A stretch of 34,070 nucleotides of DNA from Comamonadaceae bacterium (GTDB taxonomy: Bacteria; Pseudomonadota; Gammaproteobacteria; Burkholderiales; Burkholderiaceae_C): positions 1 through 34,070 of the forward strand of contig CANFVA010000013.1 of assembly GCA_947450255.1 (NCBI GenBank). Direction: 5' to 3'. The notes beneath the pieces were generated by a model, which ran no database searches, had not been told where the DNA came from, and saw only the letters and a program-made list of their open reading frames with translations. Below, piece by piece: positions 8,286 through 18,273 of the stretch. A program made the position numbers and the translations under genes. The first letter of the stretch is position 1. Each line of letters opens with the position of its first letter.

Positions 8286-9050
8286 TTGGCCCGCGCAGTG
8301 CCGAAGCCCTCCAAACTGCGCGGTGCCTGGCGCTTGCTGCGTCTGGTGCTGCATTTGCTGCGCGGTTGGTTAACCATTCGCTGGCGTTTCCCGGCCTGGT
8401 CGCCAGCGCGGTGCGACCAAGCGGTGCAGCAGTGGTCCCAAGGCATTCTGGATATTTTGGGCCTGCAATTGCGTATCGAGGGTCAGTTGCTGCAACGCGG
8501 GCCCTTGATGTTGGTGTGCAACCATATTTCCTGGCTGGACATTGCCGTCCTGCATGCCGCGGTGCACTGCCGGTTTATTTCCAAAGACGATATCCGTCTC
8601 TGGCCGCTGCTGGGCACCTTGGCCAGCGGCGCGGGCACCTTGTATATCAGCCGCGCCTCGCGCCGCGACGCATTGCGCGTGGTGCACGACATGGCGCGCG
8701 CCTTGCAACAGGGCGAAGTGCTGGCGTTTTTCCCCGAGGGCACGACCGGGGACGGCAGCGCGGTCTTGCCCTTTCATGCCAATTTATTGCAAGCCGCGAT
8801 TACGGCGGATGCACCGGTGCAAGCGCTGGGTTTGCGTTTTGAAGACGTGGCCAGCAGTGCGCCCAGTTTTGCACCTTGCTATGTGGGCGATGAGAGTTTG
8901 CTCGATTCGGCCTGGCGCACCGTGTGTGCGCCGCCGCTGCGCGCCGTGCTGCGCTGCGCGCCCGCGCAACCCGTCCGAGGCCGGGACCGGCGTACATTGG
9001 CCAGCGACTTGCGCGAGAGCGTCATCAGCCTGCGCGCAGGCAGCCAATAG
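8286..9050 (+). CDS. plsC: 1-acyl-sn-glycerol-3-phosphate acyltransferase (PlsC family)
   Basis: This membrane-associated acyltransferase of about 254 residues makes phosphatidic acid from lysophosphatidate, or acts on a related lysolipid. It has the NHX4D catalytic motif NHISWLD (79-85), the substrate-binding FPEGTTGDG (149-157), and a hydrophobic N-terminal stretch (LLRLVLHLLRGWL). The start is uncertain: TTG at 8286 lies just after the pyrC' stop, and GTG at 8298 is an alternative; neither has a convincing ribosome-binding site. The gene probably shares the pyr transcript. It ends exactly where the convergent DUF721 gene ends. Exact lipid substrate cannot be told. Confidence 0.85.
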   Translation: MARAVPKPSKLRGAWRLLRLVLHLLRGWLTIRWRFPAWSPARCDQAVQQWSQGILDILGLQLRIEGQLLQRGPLMLVCNHISWLDIAVLHAAVHCRFISKDDIRLWPLLGTLASGAGTLYISRASRRDALRVVHDMARALQQGEVLAFFPEGTTGDGSAVLPFHANLLQAAITADAPVQALGLRFEDVASSAPSFAPCYVGDESLLDSAWRTVCAPPLRAVLRCAPAQPVRGRDRRTLASDLRESVISLRAGSQ

Positions 9051-9365
9051 TTATCCGCGGGCGCTGGCGGCGCGGACCTTGAGGCGAATCGCGGTAATAT
9101 CGTGGCCCTCTCGCGCGAGGCGCTCCAGCAGCAGGGGCTGTAACTGGCGTAACTTGGCAGCGATGGCCGTGGAGTCCACCAGCAGGCACCAGGCCTGGCC
9201 TTCGAGGGGCCCGGCTTGCACCCCTTGGCGCAAGGCGGGGGGAAGCAAACCCGCGATGCAGCGCAAGCAGGCACTGGACTGGGCACTCAGGTCCACCAGG
9301 CGGGCCAGGGTGGGCGATTCCAGACTGGCTTGCAGCACCGAAAACGAGGTGTTGGAGCGGCGCAT
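9051..9365 (-). CDS. DUF721 / DciA-like protein
   Basis: This 104-residue protein resembles the DUF721 family, which includes DciA, the helicase-operating protein that replaces DnaC in most bacteria. Visible features are an N-terminal half with LARLVDLSAQSSACLRCIAGLLP and a KH-like portion WCLLVDSTAIAAKLRQLQP followed by a basic end (ITAIRLKVRAA). Proteins of this kind are commonly encoded beside secA in Betaproteobacteria. The ATG at 9365 faces the M23 peptidase start with only 23 bp between. Its stop abuts the plsC stop with no gap. The family call depends on context as much as on sequence. Confidence 0.7.
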   Translation of the reverse strand: MRRSNTSFSVLQASLESPTLARLVDLSAQSSACLRCIAGLLPPALRQGVQAGPLEGQAWCLLVDSTAIAAKLRQLQPLLLERLAREGHDITAIRLKVRAASARG

Positions 9366-9388
9366 CGGTACAAATAAGGGGATAGCGA

Positions 9389-10321
9389 ATGCAATTGATT
9401 ATCACGGATCCCAGGCTCTCGCGCAGTTATGTGCTGCAGACCAGTCCGGGCGGCCTGGCCCTGGCGCTGGCCGGTTTTTTTATCGCCCTGACCTTGGTCT
9501 CGGCTGGCATCTACCACTGGATTTTGCTCAAAGGCGCGCGCGAAGGCTGGCCCGTCATCAGCCAGGTGATGCGCCTGGTGGTGAAGGACGAGTTTGACCA
9601 GCGCGACCGCTATTTGCGCGAAAACATCGAGGTGCTGGCCAAGCGCATGGGCGAGATGCAGGCTAAATTAATGCAAATGGAGTCGCTGGCCGAGCGCGTC
9701 TCGGGGCTGGCCGGCCTGGACCCGGCGCAAGTGCGCAGCACACCCGGGCGCGGCGGCGCGCTGGTGGCCGGGCGCGCGATGAATTTGCAAGAACTGCAAA
9801 GCATCATGGACCACATCGAGGTGGATACCAGTGCCCGCAACGATTTGATGACGGCGATCGAATCGCGCCTGTTTGAGCAAAAGATCAAAAAACTCATGAT
9901 TCCCACACAAATTCCCGTGCCCGAGGTCAGCACCGGCTCGGGCTTTGGCTGGCGCATCGACCCGTTTACCGGCATGAGTGCTTTGCACCAGGGCCTGGAC
10001 TTTCCCGCGCCAGTGGGCACCACGGTGCTGTCGGCGGCGGGCGGCGTGGTGGTGACGCAGGAGGTGCAAGCCAACTACGGCCTGGTCATCGAGATCGACC
10101 ACGGCAACGAGGTTTTGACGCGCTATGCCCACTTGTCGCGTGCCTTCGTGAAAAAAGGCGATTTAATCAAGCGCGGCCAAAAAATGGCGGAGGTGGGTAA
10201 TACCGGGCGCTCCACCGGGCCGCATTTGCATTTTGAGGTGCTGGTGCGCGGCGTGGCGCAGGATCCGCAGAAATTCTTGGCCATGGGCCGCAGCGAATCG
10301 GACAAGACGGCAAAACGTTAA
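9389..10321 (+). CDS. M23 family metallopeptidase (LytM-type, membrane anchored)
   Basis: This 310-residue protein has one N-terminal transmembrane segment ([21 protein letters not shown], about 22-42), a helical linker likely to form a coiled coil (70-105), and a C-terminal LytM/peptidase M23 domain (about 184-300). All zinc ligands are present: H200 and D204 in LHQGLDF, and H281 in GPHLHFEV, with H279 as the second catalytic His and YAHLS at 246-250. It is therefore likely an active peptidoglycan endopeptidase facing the periplasm rather than an inactive EnvC/NlpD-like activator. AAGGGGATAG precedes the ATG. It lies just upstream of secA, a common arrangement in this order. Confidence 0.9.
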   Translation: MQLIITDPRLSRSYVLQTSPGGLALALAGFFIALTLVSAGIYHWILLKGAREGWPVISQVMRLVVKDEFDQRDRYLRENIEVLAKRMGEMQAKLMQMESLAERVSGLAGLDPAQVRSTPGRGGALVAGRAMNLQELQSIMDHIEVDTSARNDLMTAIESRLFEQKIKKLMIPTQIPVPEVSTGSGFGWRIDPFTGMSALHQGLDFPAPVGTTVLSAAGGVVVTQEVQANYGLVIEIDHGNEVLTRYAHLSRAFVKKGDLIKRGQKMAEVGNTGRSTGPHLHFEVLVRGVAQDPQKFLAMGRSESDKTAKR

Positions 10322-10452
10322 AATCCCCGATTCAGCCAGGGCGGGTGTGCGGCGCATTGTGGCGTCGCCTTAACTCATTCAAATCATCCACAACGGACTA
10401 CCACTGCGCTGTTCTGTACGCACCCCGGTGCCGCAGGGCGGACTCTCTACCG

Positions 10453-13209
10453 ATGCCACTCTCCTTTCTCACCAAGTTATTTGGAAGCCGCAATGACCGC
10501 ATGCTTAAGCAGTACCGGTCTGTCGTTGCGCGTATCAACGCGCTCGAGCCGCAGTACGAGGGCTTGAGTGACGAGGCCTTGCGCGGCAAAACCGAGGAAT
10601 TCAAAGCGCGGGTAGCGGGCGGCGAAAGCTTGGATGCGATCTTGCCCGAGGCCTTTGCGGTGGTGCGCGAAGGTGCTAAGCGCGTCATGAAGATGCGCCA
10701 CTTTGATGTGCAGCTGATGGGCGGTATGGCTTTGCACCAAGGCAAGATTGCCGAGATGGGCACCGGCGAGGGCAAGACGCTCACAGCCACCCTGCCGGTG
10801 TACCTCAACGCCCTGACGGGCAAAGGCGTGCATGTCGTCACCGTGAACGACTACTTGGCTGGACGCGATGCGCGCTGGATGGGCCAGCTCTACGGATTTT
10901 TGGGCTTGCGCGTTGGCATCAACACACCGCAAGCCCCACGGGCTGATAAGCAGGCCGCTTATGGCGCAGATATCACCTACGGCACCAACAACGAATACGG
11001 CTTTGATTACCTGCGCGACAACATGGTCTACGAGGCGACAGACCGGGTGCAACGCGGGCTGAACTTTGCCATCGTCGACGAGGTCGATTCGATCCTGATT
11101 GACGAGGCGCGCACGCCGCTCATCATCAGCGGCCAAGCCGAAGACCACACCGCCATGTACGTGGCTATCCATACCGTCATCCCCGCGCTCAAGCGCCAGG
11201 AAGGTGAGTTGGACTTGCGTACCGGCGAAGGTGTGATTACCCCTGGCGACTTCACCTTGGATGAAAAATCCCAGCAGGTATTTCTGACCGAGCAAGGCCA
11301 TGAAAGCGCCGAGCGCTTGCTGGCAGGCCTGAACCTGATTCCGGCCGGTTCTTCCCTTTACGACCCGGCCAATATCAGCCTGATGCACCATGTGTATGCG
11401 GCCTTGCGCGCCAACCATTTGTACCACCGCGACCAGCACTATGTGGTGCAGGACGGCGAGATCGTCATCGTGGACGAATTCACCGGACGTTTGATGACCG
11501 GGCGGCGCTGGAGCGACGGCCTGCACCAGGCGGTGGAGGCCAAAGAGGGCGTGGCGATCCAGGCGGAAAACCAGACGCTGGCGTCGATCACTTTCCAGAA
11601 TTATTTTCGGCTGTACAGCAAGCTCTCGGGCATGACCGGCACCGCTGACACCGAGGCCTATGAGTTCCAGGAAATTTATGGCCTTGAGACCGTAGTGATC
11701 CCGCCCAACCGCCCCAGCCGCCGCGACGACCAACTGGACCGGGTCTATAAAACCACCGCCGAAAAATACAAGGCTGCGATTGACGATATCCGCGAGTGCT
11801 ACGAACGCGGACAGCCGGTGTTGGTGGGCACTACCTCTATCGAGAATTCGGAAATTATTTCTAACTTGCTGACCGCAGAAAAGCTGCCGCACCAGGTGCT
11901 CAACGCCAAGCAGCACGCCCGCGAGGCCGATATCGTGGCCCAGGCCGGTCGTGCGCAAATGATCACGATTGCCACCAATATGGCCGGACGCGGCACTGAC
12001 ATCGTGCTGGGCGGCAATGTAGAAAAAGCCATCGAGGCCATGCGCGCCGACGCGTCGCTGGACGATGCCGCGCGCGCCGCCCGCGAAGCCGAGTTGCGCG
12101 CGCAATGGGCGATTGACCACAAAAACATCACCAGCCTGGGTGGCCTTCGCATCATCGCCACCGAGCGCCATGAATCGCGTCGCATCGACAACCAGTTGCG
12201 TGGCCGCTCCGGGCGCCAGGGCGACCCGGGCTCATCGCGTTTTTACCTGAGCTTGGACGATGCCTTGATGCGCATCTTTGCCGGTGAGCGGGTCAAAGCC
12301 ATCATGGACCGGCTCAATATGCCCGAGGGCGAGGCTATCGAAGCGGGTATGGTGACGCGCAGCATCGAGAGCGCGCAACGCAAGGTCGAGGCGCGTAACT
12401 TTGATATGCGCAAGCAATTGCTGGAATATGACGACGTCTCCAACGACCAGCGCAAAGTGATTTACCAGCAACGCAATGCAATTTTGGATGCCCAAGATTT
12501 GAGTGCCCAGATCGCCAATTTGCGACGCGGCAGTTTTGAAGACCTGGTGCGGTCTTTTGTGCCGGTGGAGTCGGTCGAGGAGCAGTGGGATATTGCCGGT
12601 CTACAGCGCCAATTGGCCGAGGACTGGGGCATCACCCTGGATTTGGCTGGCCAGGTCAGCGCGGCCAGCGCCATCAGCGACGAAGACATTGTGAACCAGG
12701 TGATACAAGCAGCCGACGCCGCTTTTGCAGCCAAGGTCGAGCATGTGGGCATGAGCGGCTTTACGCAGTTCGAGCGCATGGTCTTATTGCAAACCATAGA
12801 CAGCCAGTGGCGCGACCACTTGAGCGCGCTGGACTATTTGCGCCAGGGCATCCATTTGCGTGGCTATGCACAAAAACAACCCAAGCAGGAATACAAGCGC
12901 GAAGCTTTCGAGCTATTTGGTCAGATGCTCGATTCGGTGAAAAACGAAGTCACCAAAATATTGATGACGGTGCGTATCCAATCGGCTGAGCAACTCGACG
13001 AGGCGGCCCAGGCCATAGAGACCAAAGGCGAGACCTTAAGCAACGTGACCTATACCGCGCCCACCGATACCGGTGAGCCCGAAACCGTGTCCTTGGCCGA
13101 CTTGGGTTTGCCGCAAGCGGGCGCACCCCTGCCGCGTGTGGGCCGCAATGAGCCCTGTCCTTGTGGCAGCGGCAAAAAGTTCAAACACTGCCATGGCAAA
13201 TTAGCCTGA
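10453..13209 (+). CDS. secA: Preprotein translocase ATPase SecA
   Basis: SecA is the motor that drives unfolded preproteins through SecYEG. The product has 918 residues. It shows Walker A MGTGEGKT (102-109), the DEAD-like [16 protein letters not shown], the conserved [25 protein letters not shown] in the second nucleotide domain, and [19 protein letters not shown]. The C-terminus has the zinc/SecB-binding tail C902-P-C904 with C913 and H914. The ATG at 10453 ([12 protein letters not shown]) matches the family start; the open frame to 10345 is an upstream extension. The 131-bp leader after the M23 gene shows no SecM-like reading frame that I can support. Confidence 0.97.
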   Translation: MPLSFLTKLFGSRNDRMLKQYRSVVARINALEPQYEGLSDEALRGKTEEFKARVAGGESLDAILPEAFAVVREGAKRVMKMRHFDVQLMGGMALHQGKIAEMGTGEGKTLTATLPVYLNALTGKGVHVVTVNDYLAGRDARWMGQLYGFLGLRVGINTPQAPRADKQAAYGADITYGTNNEYGFDYLRDNMVYEATDRVQRGLNFAIVDEVDSILIDEARTPLIISGQAEDHTAMYVAIHTVIPALKRQEGELDLRTGEGVITPGDFTLDEKSQQVFLTEQGHESAERLLAGLNLIPAGSSLYDPANISLMHHVYAALRANHLYHRDQHYVVQDGEIVIVDEFTGRLMTGRRWSDGLHQAVEAKEGVAIQAENQTLASITFQNYFRLYSKLSGMTGTADTEAYEFQEIYGLETVVIPPNRPSRRDDQLDRVYKTTAEKYKAAIDDIRECYERGQPVLVGTTSIENSEIISNLLTAEKLPHQVLNAKQHAREADIVAQAGRAQMITIATNMAGRGTDIVLGGNVEKAIEAMRADASLDDAARAAREAELRAQWAIDHKNITSLGGLRIIATERHESRRIDNQLRGRSGRQGDPGSSRFYLSLDDALMRIFAGERVKAIMDRLNMPEGEAIEAGMVTRSIESAQRKVEARNFDMRKQLLEYDDVSNDQRKVIYQQRNAILDAQDLSAQIANLRRGSFEDLVRSFVPVESVEEQWDIAGLQRQLAEDWGITLDLAGQVSAASAISDEDIVNQVIQAADAAFAAKVEHVGMSGFTQFERMVLLQTIDSQWRDHLSALDYLRQGIHLRGYAQKQPKQEYKREAFELFGQMLDSVKNEVTKILMTVRIQSAEQLDEAAQAIETKGETLSNVTYTAPTDTGEPETVSLADLGLPQAGAPLPRVGRNEPCPCGSGKKFKHCHGKLA

Positions 13210-13218
13210 TACCGCACC

Positions 13219-14448
13219 ATGCCTGTTGATTTAGCTCCGCCGGATCCGGCGCAATTGTTTCCTATCGCCGGCCTGCGCATCGGCGTGGTGGAGGCGGGTA
13301 TCCGCAAAGCCAATCGCAAAGACCTGACGGTGTTTTTGCTCGATGCCGGTGCCAGCGTGGGTGCGGTATTTACCTCCAACCGCTTTTGCGCCGCCCCGGT
13401 GCAAATGTGCCAAAACCATCTGGCATCGGGCGCCGAGATCCGCGCTTTGCTGATCAACACCGGCAATGCCAACGCCGGCACGGGCGCCGATGGCATGGCA
13501 CGTGCGCGCAGCACCTGCGATGCACTGGCCCAACGCTTGGGTGTGGACGCGGCCCAAGTGCTGCCGTTTTCCACCGGTGTGATCATGGAGCCGCTGCCCG
13601 CTGACCGCATCATTGCCGGGCTGGATGCAGCCATCGCGGCAGCCAAAGAAGACAACTGGCTGGCGGCAGCCCAGGGCATCATGACCACTGACACCGTGCC
13701 CAAGGCTTTTGGCGCCCAAGTGCAAGTGCAGGGCAAGACCATTAGCATCACCGGCATCAGCAAGGGCGCAGGCATGATCCGCCCGAATATGGCGACCATG
13801 CTGGGCTATATCGCCACCGATGCCTGCGTGGCGCCGCACTTGTTGCAGCCGCTGGCCAAAGCGCTGGCCGATGCCAGCTTTAACCGTATCACAGTCGATG
13901 GCGATACCTCGACCAACGATTCGCTGGTCTTGGTGGCCACCAACTATGCCGGGCATGCGCCGATCAGCACCCTGGACAGCCTGGAGGGCCAAGCCTTGTA
14001 CCAAGGCTTGCTTAAAGTGGCTTTGCAATTGGCGCAGGCCATTGTGCGCGATGGCGAAGGCGCTACCAAATTCATCACCGTGCAGGTGGACGGGGGCGCC
14101 ACTACCGAAGAATGCAGCCGCGTGGCCTACGCGATCGCGCATTCGCCTTTGGTGAAAACTGCGTTTTTTGCCAGCGACCCGAACTTGGGCCGGATCTTGG
14201 CAGCAGTAGGCTATGCGGGTATCGCCGACCTAGATACCGATGGCATCGAACTGTATTTGGACGATGTGCATGTCGCCACACGGGGTGGCCGCAACCCGAC
14301 TTACCAAGAGGCCGACGGCCAGCGCGTGATGAAGCAAAACGAAATTGTGGTGCGCGTGCAATTGGGTCGCGGCCAAGCCAGCCACACCGTCTGGACCTGC
14401 GACCTGAGCCACGACTACGTCAGCATCAACGCCGATTACCGGTCCTAA
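13219..14448 (+). CDS. argJ: Bifunctional ornithine acetyltransferase/N-acetylglutamate synthase
   Basis: ArgJ moves the acetyl group from N-acetylornithine to glutamate, and in many bacteria also makes N-acetylglutamate from acetyl-CoA, giving the cyclic arginine pathway. The precursor self-cleaves before a Thr nucleophile. Here the site is A192-T193 within [16 protein letters not shown], so alpha and beta chains of about 192 and 217 residues are predicted. Other family parts are NTGNANAGTG (80-89), the DGDTSTNDS segment and the C-terminal [16 protein letters not shown]. It starts 9 bp after secA. Whether the enzyme is mono- or bifunctional cannot be read from the sequence. Confidence 0.95.
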   Translation: MPVDLAPPDPAQLFPIAGLRIGVVEAGIRKANRKDLTVFLLDAGASVGAVFTSNRFCAAPVQMCQNHLASGAEIRALLINTGNANAGTGADGMARARSTCDALAQRLGVDAAQVLPFSTGVIMEPLPADRIIAGLDAAIAAAKEDNWLAAAQGIMTTDTVPKAFGAQVQVQGKTISITGISKGAGMIRPNMATMLGYIATDACVAPHLLQPLAKALADASFNRITVDGDTSTNDSLVLVATNYAGHAPISTLDSLEGQALYQGLLKVALQLAQAIVRDGEGATKFITVQVDGGATTEECSRVAYAIAHSPLVKTAFFASDPNLGRILAAVGYAGIADLDTDGIELYLDDVHVATRGGRNPTYQEADGQRVMKQNEIVVRVQLGRGQASHTVWTCDLSHDYVSINADYRS

Positions 14449-14465
14449 GCGCGAAGGCCAGTCTC

Positions 14466-15356
14466 ATGCAAGACCAGCAACTGTGGGGGCCGTTTATTGC
14501 GCGTGCCGAGCGCTTTATGGACCGGGTGGAAGCGGCGCTGCGCCTGGACATTGAGCAGCCCGATTGGGACAGCGCAATAGCCTTTCGCTACCGCAAGCGC
14601 GTGTCTGGCCAGGGCTATATCGGTGCGGTGCGCCAGGTCGGGGCCATGCGGCTGGACGACCTGAAAGAAATCGACATCCAAAAAGAAAAAATCCGCCGCA
14701 ACACCGAGCAGTTTGTACAGGGCAAAACCGCCAACAACGTGCTCCTAACCGGCGCGCGCGGTACCGGCAAGTCCTCACTGGTACGCGCCTGCCTGAACAC
14801 CTACAGCGCGCAAGGTCTGCGCTTGATTGAGGTGGACAAAGCCGATTTGATCGACTTGCCGGATATGGTGGATATCCTGGCACGGCGTCCTGAAAAATTC
14901 ATTGTGTTTTGCGATGACCTGAGCTTTGACCAGGGCGAGGCTGGTTACAAAGCGCTCAAGTCGGTGCTGGACGGGTCGGTGTCAGAAACCTCGGCCAATG
15001 TCCTAATTTACGCCACCAGCAACCGGCGCCATCTGCTGCCCGAGTACATGGCGGAGAACCTGACGTACCAGCACACCGAAAGCGGCGAAGTGCACCCGGG
15101 CGAAGTAGTAGAAGAAAAAATCTCGCTCTCCGAGCGCTTCGGTCTGTGGGTCAGTTTTTACCCCTTCACCCAGGACGAATATCTCACCATCGTGGCCCAA
15201 TGGCTGGGTGGCTTGGGCGTCGATGTGGCAAAGCGCAGCCACTGGCGCGAAGAGGCGCTGATCTGGGCGCTGGAGCGCGCCTCGCGCAGCGGGCGGGTGG
15301 CCTGGCAGTTTGCCAAAGACTTTGCCGGACAGCAGGACGCGGACGCGGCTGCATGA
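14466..15356 (+). CDS. DUF815 family AAA-type ATPase
   Basis: This 296-residue P-loop ATPase has a helical N-terminal domain and an AAA-like core. Walker A is GARGTGKS (96-103), Walker B is FIVFCDDLSF (145-154), and a sensor-like ATSNRRH is at 183-189. The family (DUF815) is widespread in Proteobacteria but has no established function. The ATG at 14466 has GAAGG upstream and begins MQDQQLWGPF; the frame continues open into argJ but without similarity. The stop overlaps the NUDIX start (ATGA at 15353-15356), suggesting coupled translation. No substrate or partner can be deduced beyond this context. Confidence 0.88.
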   Translation: MQDQQLWGPFIARAERFMDRVEAALRLDIEQPDWDSAIAFRYRKRVSGQGYIGAVRQVGAMRLDDLKEIDIQKEKIRRNTEQFVQGKTANNVLLTGARGTGKSSLVRACLNTYSAQGLRLIEVDKADLIDLPDMVDILARRPEKFIVFCDDLSFDQGEAGYKALKSVLDGSVSETSANVLIYATSNRRHLLPEYMAENLTYQHTESGEVHPGEVVEEKISLSERFGLWVSFYPFTQDEYLTIVAQWLGGLGVDVAKRSHWREEALIWALERASRSGRVAWQFAKDFAGQQDADAAA

Positions 15357-15814
15357 GCCCGGTGCCAGTGGACCGGGTGGCCGATGGCCATGTGGCCCGC
15401 AGCGGCGGCTCCGAGCGGCCTCTGACCGAAGTGGCGGTGGGCGTGCTGTTGCGGCCCAATGGCCATTTTTTGATGACTTCGCGCCCGGCGGGTAAGGCGT
15501 ACGCAGCGTACTGGGAGTTTCCCGGAGGCAAAGTCGAGCCGCAAGAATCGCTGGAGCAGGCCCTGACGCGCGAGCTGTACGAGGAATTAGGTATCCAAGT
15601 CTTGCACTGCCAGCCCTGGCAAGTGCAGGTGGTGGATTACCCCCATGCGCTGGTGCGTTTGCATTTTTTCAAGGTGCTGAACTGGTCGGGGGACTTGGTG
15701 ATGCGCGAGGGGCAACAGGCGCAATGGCAGGAATTGCCGGTGCAGGTCGAACCGGTGTTACCCGGCGCGCTGCCGGTGCTGGCCTGGCTGGCCCAGGAAC
15801 AAGGGTCGGTCTAG
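15353..15814 (+). CDS. NUDIX hydrolase (MutT-like)
   Basis: This 153-residue NUDIX pyrophosphatase resembles MutT, the 8-oxo-dGTP sanitising enzyme. The Nudix box is complete: G59-x5-E65-x7-R73-E74-x2-E77-E78-x-G80-I81. WEFPGGKVEP just before it is typical of MutT proteins. The first 25 residues are polar and outside the domain. It starts inside the DUF815 stop codon. Its stop is only 6 bp from the stop of the convergent yacG, with no visible terminator between. MutT activity is likely but another nucleotide substrate is possible. Confidence 0.88.
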   Translation: MSPVPVDRVADGHVARSGGSERPLTEVAVGVLLRPNGHFLMTSRPAGKAYAAYWEFPGGKVEPQESLEQALTRELYEELGIQVLHCQPWQVQVVDYPHALVRLHFFKVLNWSGDLVMREGQQAQWQELPVQVEPVLPGALPVLAWLAQEQGSV

Positions 15815-15820
15815 TCCGCT

Positions 15821-16027
15821 TTATTGCAGGGTGGGGGAGCCCGCATCGTCCGCAAACTGCTCGGGTGCTGGCACCCGGAAGGATTCGCTGGCCCAGGCAC
15901 CTAGGTCTAGGTTTTTGCAGCGTTCACTGCAAAACGGGCGGTAGGGGTTGCGCGGCGCATAGATGCTGTCGCCCTTGCACTGCGGGCAGACCACTATTTT
16001 TTCCGGCACCACGGGGCGGTCAGACAT
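15821..16027 (-). CDS. yacG: DNA gyrase inhibitor YacG
   Basis: YacG is a small zinc protein that binds GyrB and inhibits gyrase in E. coli. This 68-residue product has the four-Cys site C14-x2-C17 (VVCPQCKG) and C33-x3-C37 ([15 protein letters not shown]), followed by the acidic tail normally seen. I chose the ATG at 16027; a TTG at 16036 would add three residues. It is the last gene of a long minus-strand array and follows zapD by 16 bp, a pairing conserved in many Proteobacteria (coaE-zapD-yacG). Confidence 0.92.
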   Translation of the reverse strand: MSDRPVVPEKIVVCPQCKGDSIYAPRNPYRPFCSERCKNLDLGAWASESFRVPAPEQFADDAGSPTLQ

Positions 16028-16043
16028 GGAAGTCAAGGGGCGC

Positions 16044-16799
16044 TCAGGCGCACAAAGTCAGGTCAAACGGCGTGTCCGCGCTATTGCTGTAGAGCTTGCC
16101 ATCGGTTTCGTGGCGTACAAAACGGATCGAGGCGACCAGCCGGTTGGCGCTGATTTCAGGAATAGCGCCCAAGTTCGGATCTAAAGACAGGCGCAGCAGC
16201 TGAAAGGTGCGCCCTTGCGGCAGGTTTTGCTGGAACTGCCCGCCCAGTGCCACCATTTTTTGTGGCGCGCCGGAGTCGCGTAGCAGTCCGAGCAGCAAAT
16301 GGATGCCGTTAAATAGTGGCACCAGGCCGGAAACCCACTCGCGCAAATCGTTCTGGCGCCGCTGGTCGCCCAATTTTTGCCAAGCGTAATAGGCCGGCAG
16401 GTCAAATTCGCAGGTGCCGCCGGGAATACTGGTGCGGCTGCGCAGGCTTTTGAGCCAGTCGTTTTCACCCAATTCGTTGCCCAACTTGCCTGCCGCGTTG
16501 GTCAGGGAGACAAAACACTCTTCCAATTGGGCCAGCAGGCGTTCCAAAACATCGGTGGCAATAGCCGGGTTACCACGGTAGGCCAGCATGGTTTGGCGCT
16601 GGCGGTCCAGGTCTTTGAGGACGTCGGTTTTCAGGTCGGCGCGGGCACCCACGTTGAGAATCTCAAACAGGGTGATCAGCGCGAAATGGTGGTCCAGTGC
16701 GTCAAACCGCTCCTGGAGCGTAAAGAGCCGCGCAAACAGGTGCTCCAAACGCAAATAGGTGCGAATTTTTTCGTTAAACGGATATTCGTACAGGATCAC
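16044..16799 (-). CDS. zapD: Cell division protein ZapD
   Basis: ZapD binds the C-terminal tail of FtsZ and cross-links protofilaments in the Z-ring. The 251-residue product matches the family length and starts [21 protein letters not shown], a highly conserved N-terminus, with [17 protein letters not shown] in the middle and VRFVRHE-like strand segments near the end. The start codon is GTG at 16799, overlapping the coaE stop as GTGA (4 bp). No ATG in this frame would keep the conserved N-terminus, so the GTG is favoured. Confidence 0.94.
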   Translation of the reverse strand: MILYEYPFNEKIRTYLRLEHLFARLFTLQERFDALDHHFALITLFEILNVGARADLKTDVLKDLDRQRQTMLAYRGNPAIATDVLERLLAQLEECFVSLTNAAGKLGNELGENDWLKSLRSRTSIPGGTCEFDLPAYYAWQKLGDQRRQNDLREWVSGLVPLFNGIHLLLGLLRDSGAPQKMVALGGQFQQNLPQGRTFQLLRLSLDPNLGAIPEISANRLVASIRFVRHETDGKLYSNSADTPFDLTLCA

Positions 16800-17434
16800 G
16801 CGCTATTTTTCCAGTGGCGGGATGATATCTCCAAGAAGGGGAATATGGCGCCCAGTTGCTGACCAATCGCATCGATTGTCACGGATTCATTGAATAAAAC
16901 ATAATCGGCGCATTGGAGCCGGGCCGCTCGGCTGCTTTGGGCCGCCATGATTTTTTGTACGTCTTGCGCGGTCAAACCGCTGCGCTGCATGACTCGGTCG
17001 ATTTGTGTTTGCGCTTGGCAGTCCACGACCAAGACTTTGTCCAAGATCGGGCGCCAACGCGCGGACTCGACCAGCAGCGGGATATCAAAGGCAATGCAAG
17101 GCGGTTTGGATGCTGCTGCAAGGGCCGCCTGGTTTTCGATTTCGGCCGCAATGAGGGGGTGAAGCAGGGCCTGGAGTTGGGCGCGCGCCTGCGGCTGGTC
17201 AAACACCAGGGCGCGCAGGGCATCGCGGTTCAATAGGCCTGGGGCTTCAAAAACCGCATCGCCAAACACCCGGGCAATGGCTGGCAGGGCCGGGCCGCCG
17301 GGTGCGGTACAGGCCCGTGAGATGGCATCGGCGTCAACGATGGGGACGCCGCGGCCCGCCAGCACGTTGCAGACCGTGCTTTTGCCGCTGCCTATGCCGC
17401 CGGTGACGCCCAAACGCACCACAGCGGCGGTCAT
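16796..17434 (-). CDS. coaE: Dephospho-CoA kinase
   Basis: CoaE phosphorylates the ribose 3'-hydroxyl of dephospho-CoA, the last step of coenzyme A synthesis. The 212-residue product has the P-loop GGIGSGKS (12-19), VDADAISR (34-41) and FDIPLLVES, all typical. The ATG at 17434 overlaps the pilD stop (ATGA); the longer open frame to 17770 is antisense-like material inside pilD. It overlaps zapD by 4 bp downstream. The pilD-coaE-zapD-yacG order is conserved in many Beta- and Gammaproteobacteria. Confidence 0.95.
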   Translation of the reverse strand: MTAAVVRLGVTGGIGSGKSTVCNVLAGRGVPIVDADAISRACTAPGGPALPAIARVFGDAVFEAPGLLNRDALRALVFDQPQARAQLQALLHPLIAAEIENQAALAAASKPPCIAFDIPLLVESARWRPILDKVLVVDCQAQTQIDRVMQRSGLTAQDVQKIMAAQSSRAARLQCADYVLFNESVTIDAIGQQLGAIFPFLEISSRHWKNSA

Positions 17435-18273
17435 GGCATCCACAGCGGGTAGCCTAGCGCCTGACCTAACAGACAGGCAAAGCCGGCACCAACCAAAAAA
17501 GGCCCAAAGGGCATGACGTCGCCCGCGCGCAGGCCGTGCTGGAGCTTGAGCGCGATGCCCACGACGGCGCCAATGACGGAGGACATCAGGATGATGGGCA
17601 CCAGAGACTGCCAGCCCAACCAGGCGCCTAGACAGGCCAGTAATTTGAAATCTCCGTAGCCCATGCCTTCCTTTCCCGTGACCAGCTTGAATACCCAGTA
17701 AACCGACCACAGGCTGAGATAACCGGCCACTGCACCCCACAGGGCCTGCTCCAGGCGCAGACCGGTCCACTGCAGATCAGCACCGATCAGCCCTAGCCAA
17801 AGCAAGGGTAGCACGATGGTATCGGGCAAAAAAGTGCTGTCCCAGTCGATCAGGGCCAAGCTGAGCAAGCCGGCCGACCAGGCGCACCAGGCCAAGGCCG
17901 TGGCGCCCAGGCCCCAGCGCCACCCGCAAAATGCAAATAGCAAAGCGCTGGACAATTCCACCAAAGGGTAGCGCAGGCCGATGGACGCCCGGCAGTGGCG
18001 GCAGCGCCCGCGTAGCAGGGCATAACTGAGTACCGGAAGGTTGTCATACCAGGCAATGCCCGCCGCGCAATGGGGGCAGGCCGAGCGCGGAACCATCAGA
18101 TTCAAGGGTGCCAGCGGAGCAGGTGTTTGTCCTGCAGACTGCGCGCAGTCTGCGTCCCATTGGCGCTCCATCATTTTGGGGAGGCGGTAAACGACGACAT
18201 TGAGAAAGCTGCCGACCAGCAAGCCCAAAACGCCCAGCCAATAAGCAGCCTGGGTTGCGAGTACGTCTTGCAT
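17431..18273 (-). CDS. pilD: Prepilin peptidase/N-methyltransferase PilD
   Basis: This inner-membrane aspartyl protease cleaves type IV prepilin leaders and methylates the new N-terminus. The 280-residue product has several hydrophobic helices and the cytoplasmic four-Cys loop C66-x2-C69 and C91-x2-C94, typical of bifunctional enzymes. Catalytic Asp are in LIDWDSTFLPD (about 143-151) and in the GYGDFK motif (D208). The ATG at 18273 shares one base with the pilC stop; a TTG at 18276 is an alternative one codon earlier. It overlaps coaE by 4 bp. Confidence 0.95.
   Translation of the reverse strand: MQDVLATQAAYWLGVLGLLVGSFLNVVVYRLPKMMERQWDADCAQSAGQTPAPLAPLNLMVPRSACPHCAAGIAWYDNLPVLSYALLRGRCRHCRASIGLRYPLVELSSALLFAFCGWRWGLGATALAWCAWSAGLLSLALIDWDSTFLPDTIVLPLLWLGLIGADLQWTGLRLEQALWGAVAGYLSLWSVYWVFKLVTGKEGMGYGDFKLLACLGAWLGWQSLVPIILMSSVIGAVVGIALKLQHGLRAGDVMPFGPFLVGAGFACLLGQALGYPLWMP

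Noticed and set aside
10322-10452. Possible SecM-like regulatory leader peptide before secA
   Set aside because: I found no short reading frame with an arrest-like motif or signal sequence in this 131-bp leader.
10477-12171. 564-codon open frame antisense to secA
   Set aside because: It lies wholly inside the secure secA gene. Its translation is rich in His, Gly and Val with no family pattern, as expected for a mirror frame in GC-rich DNA.
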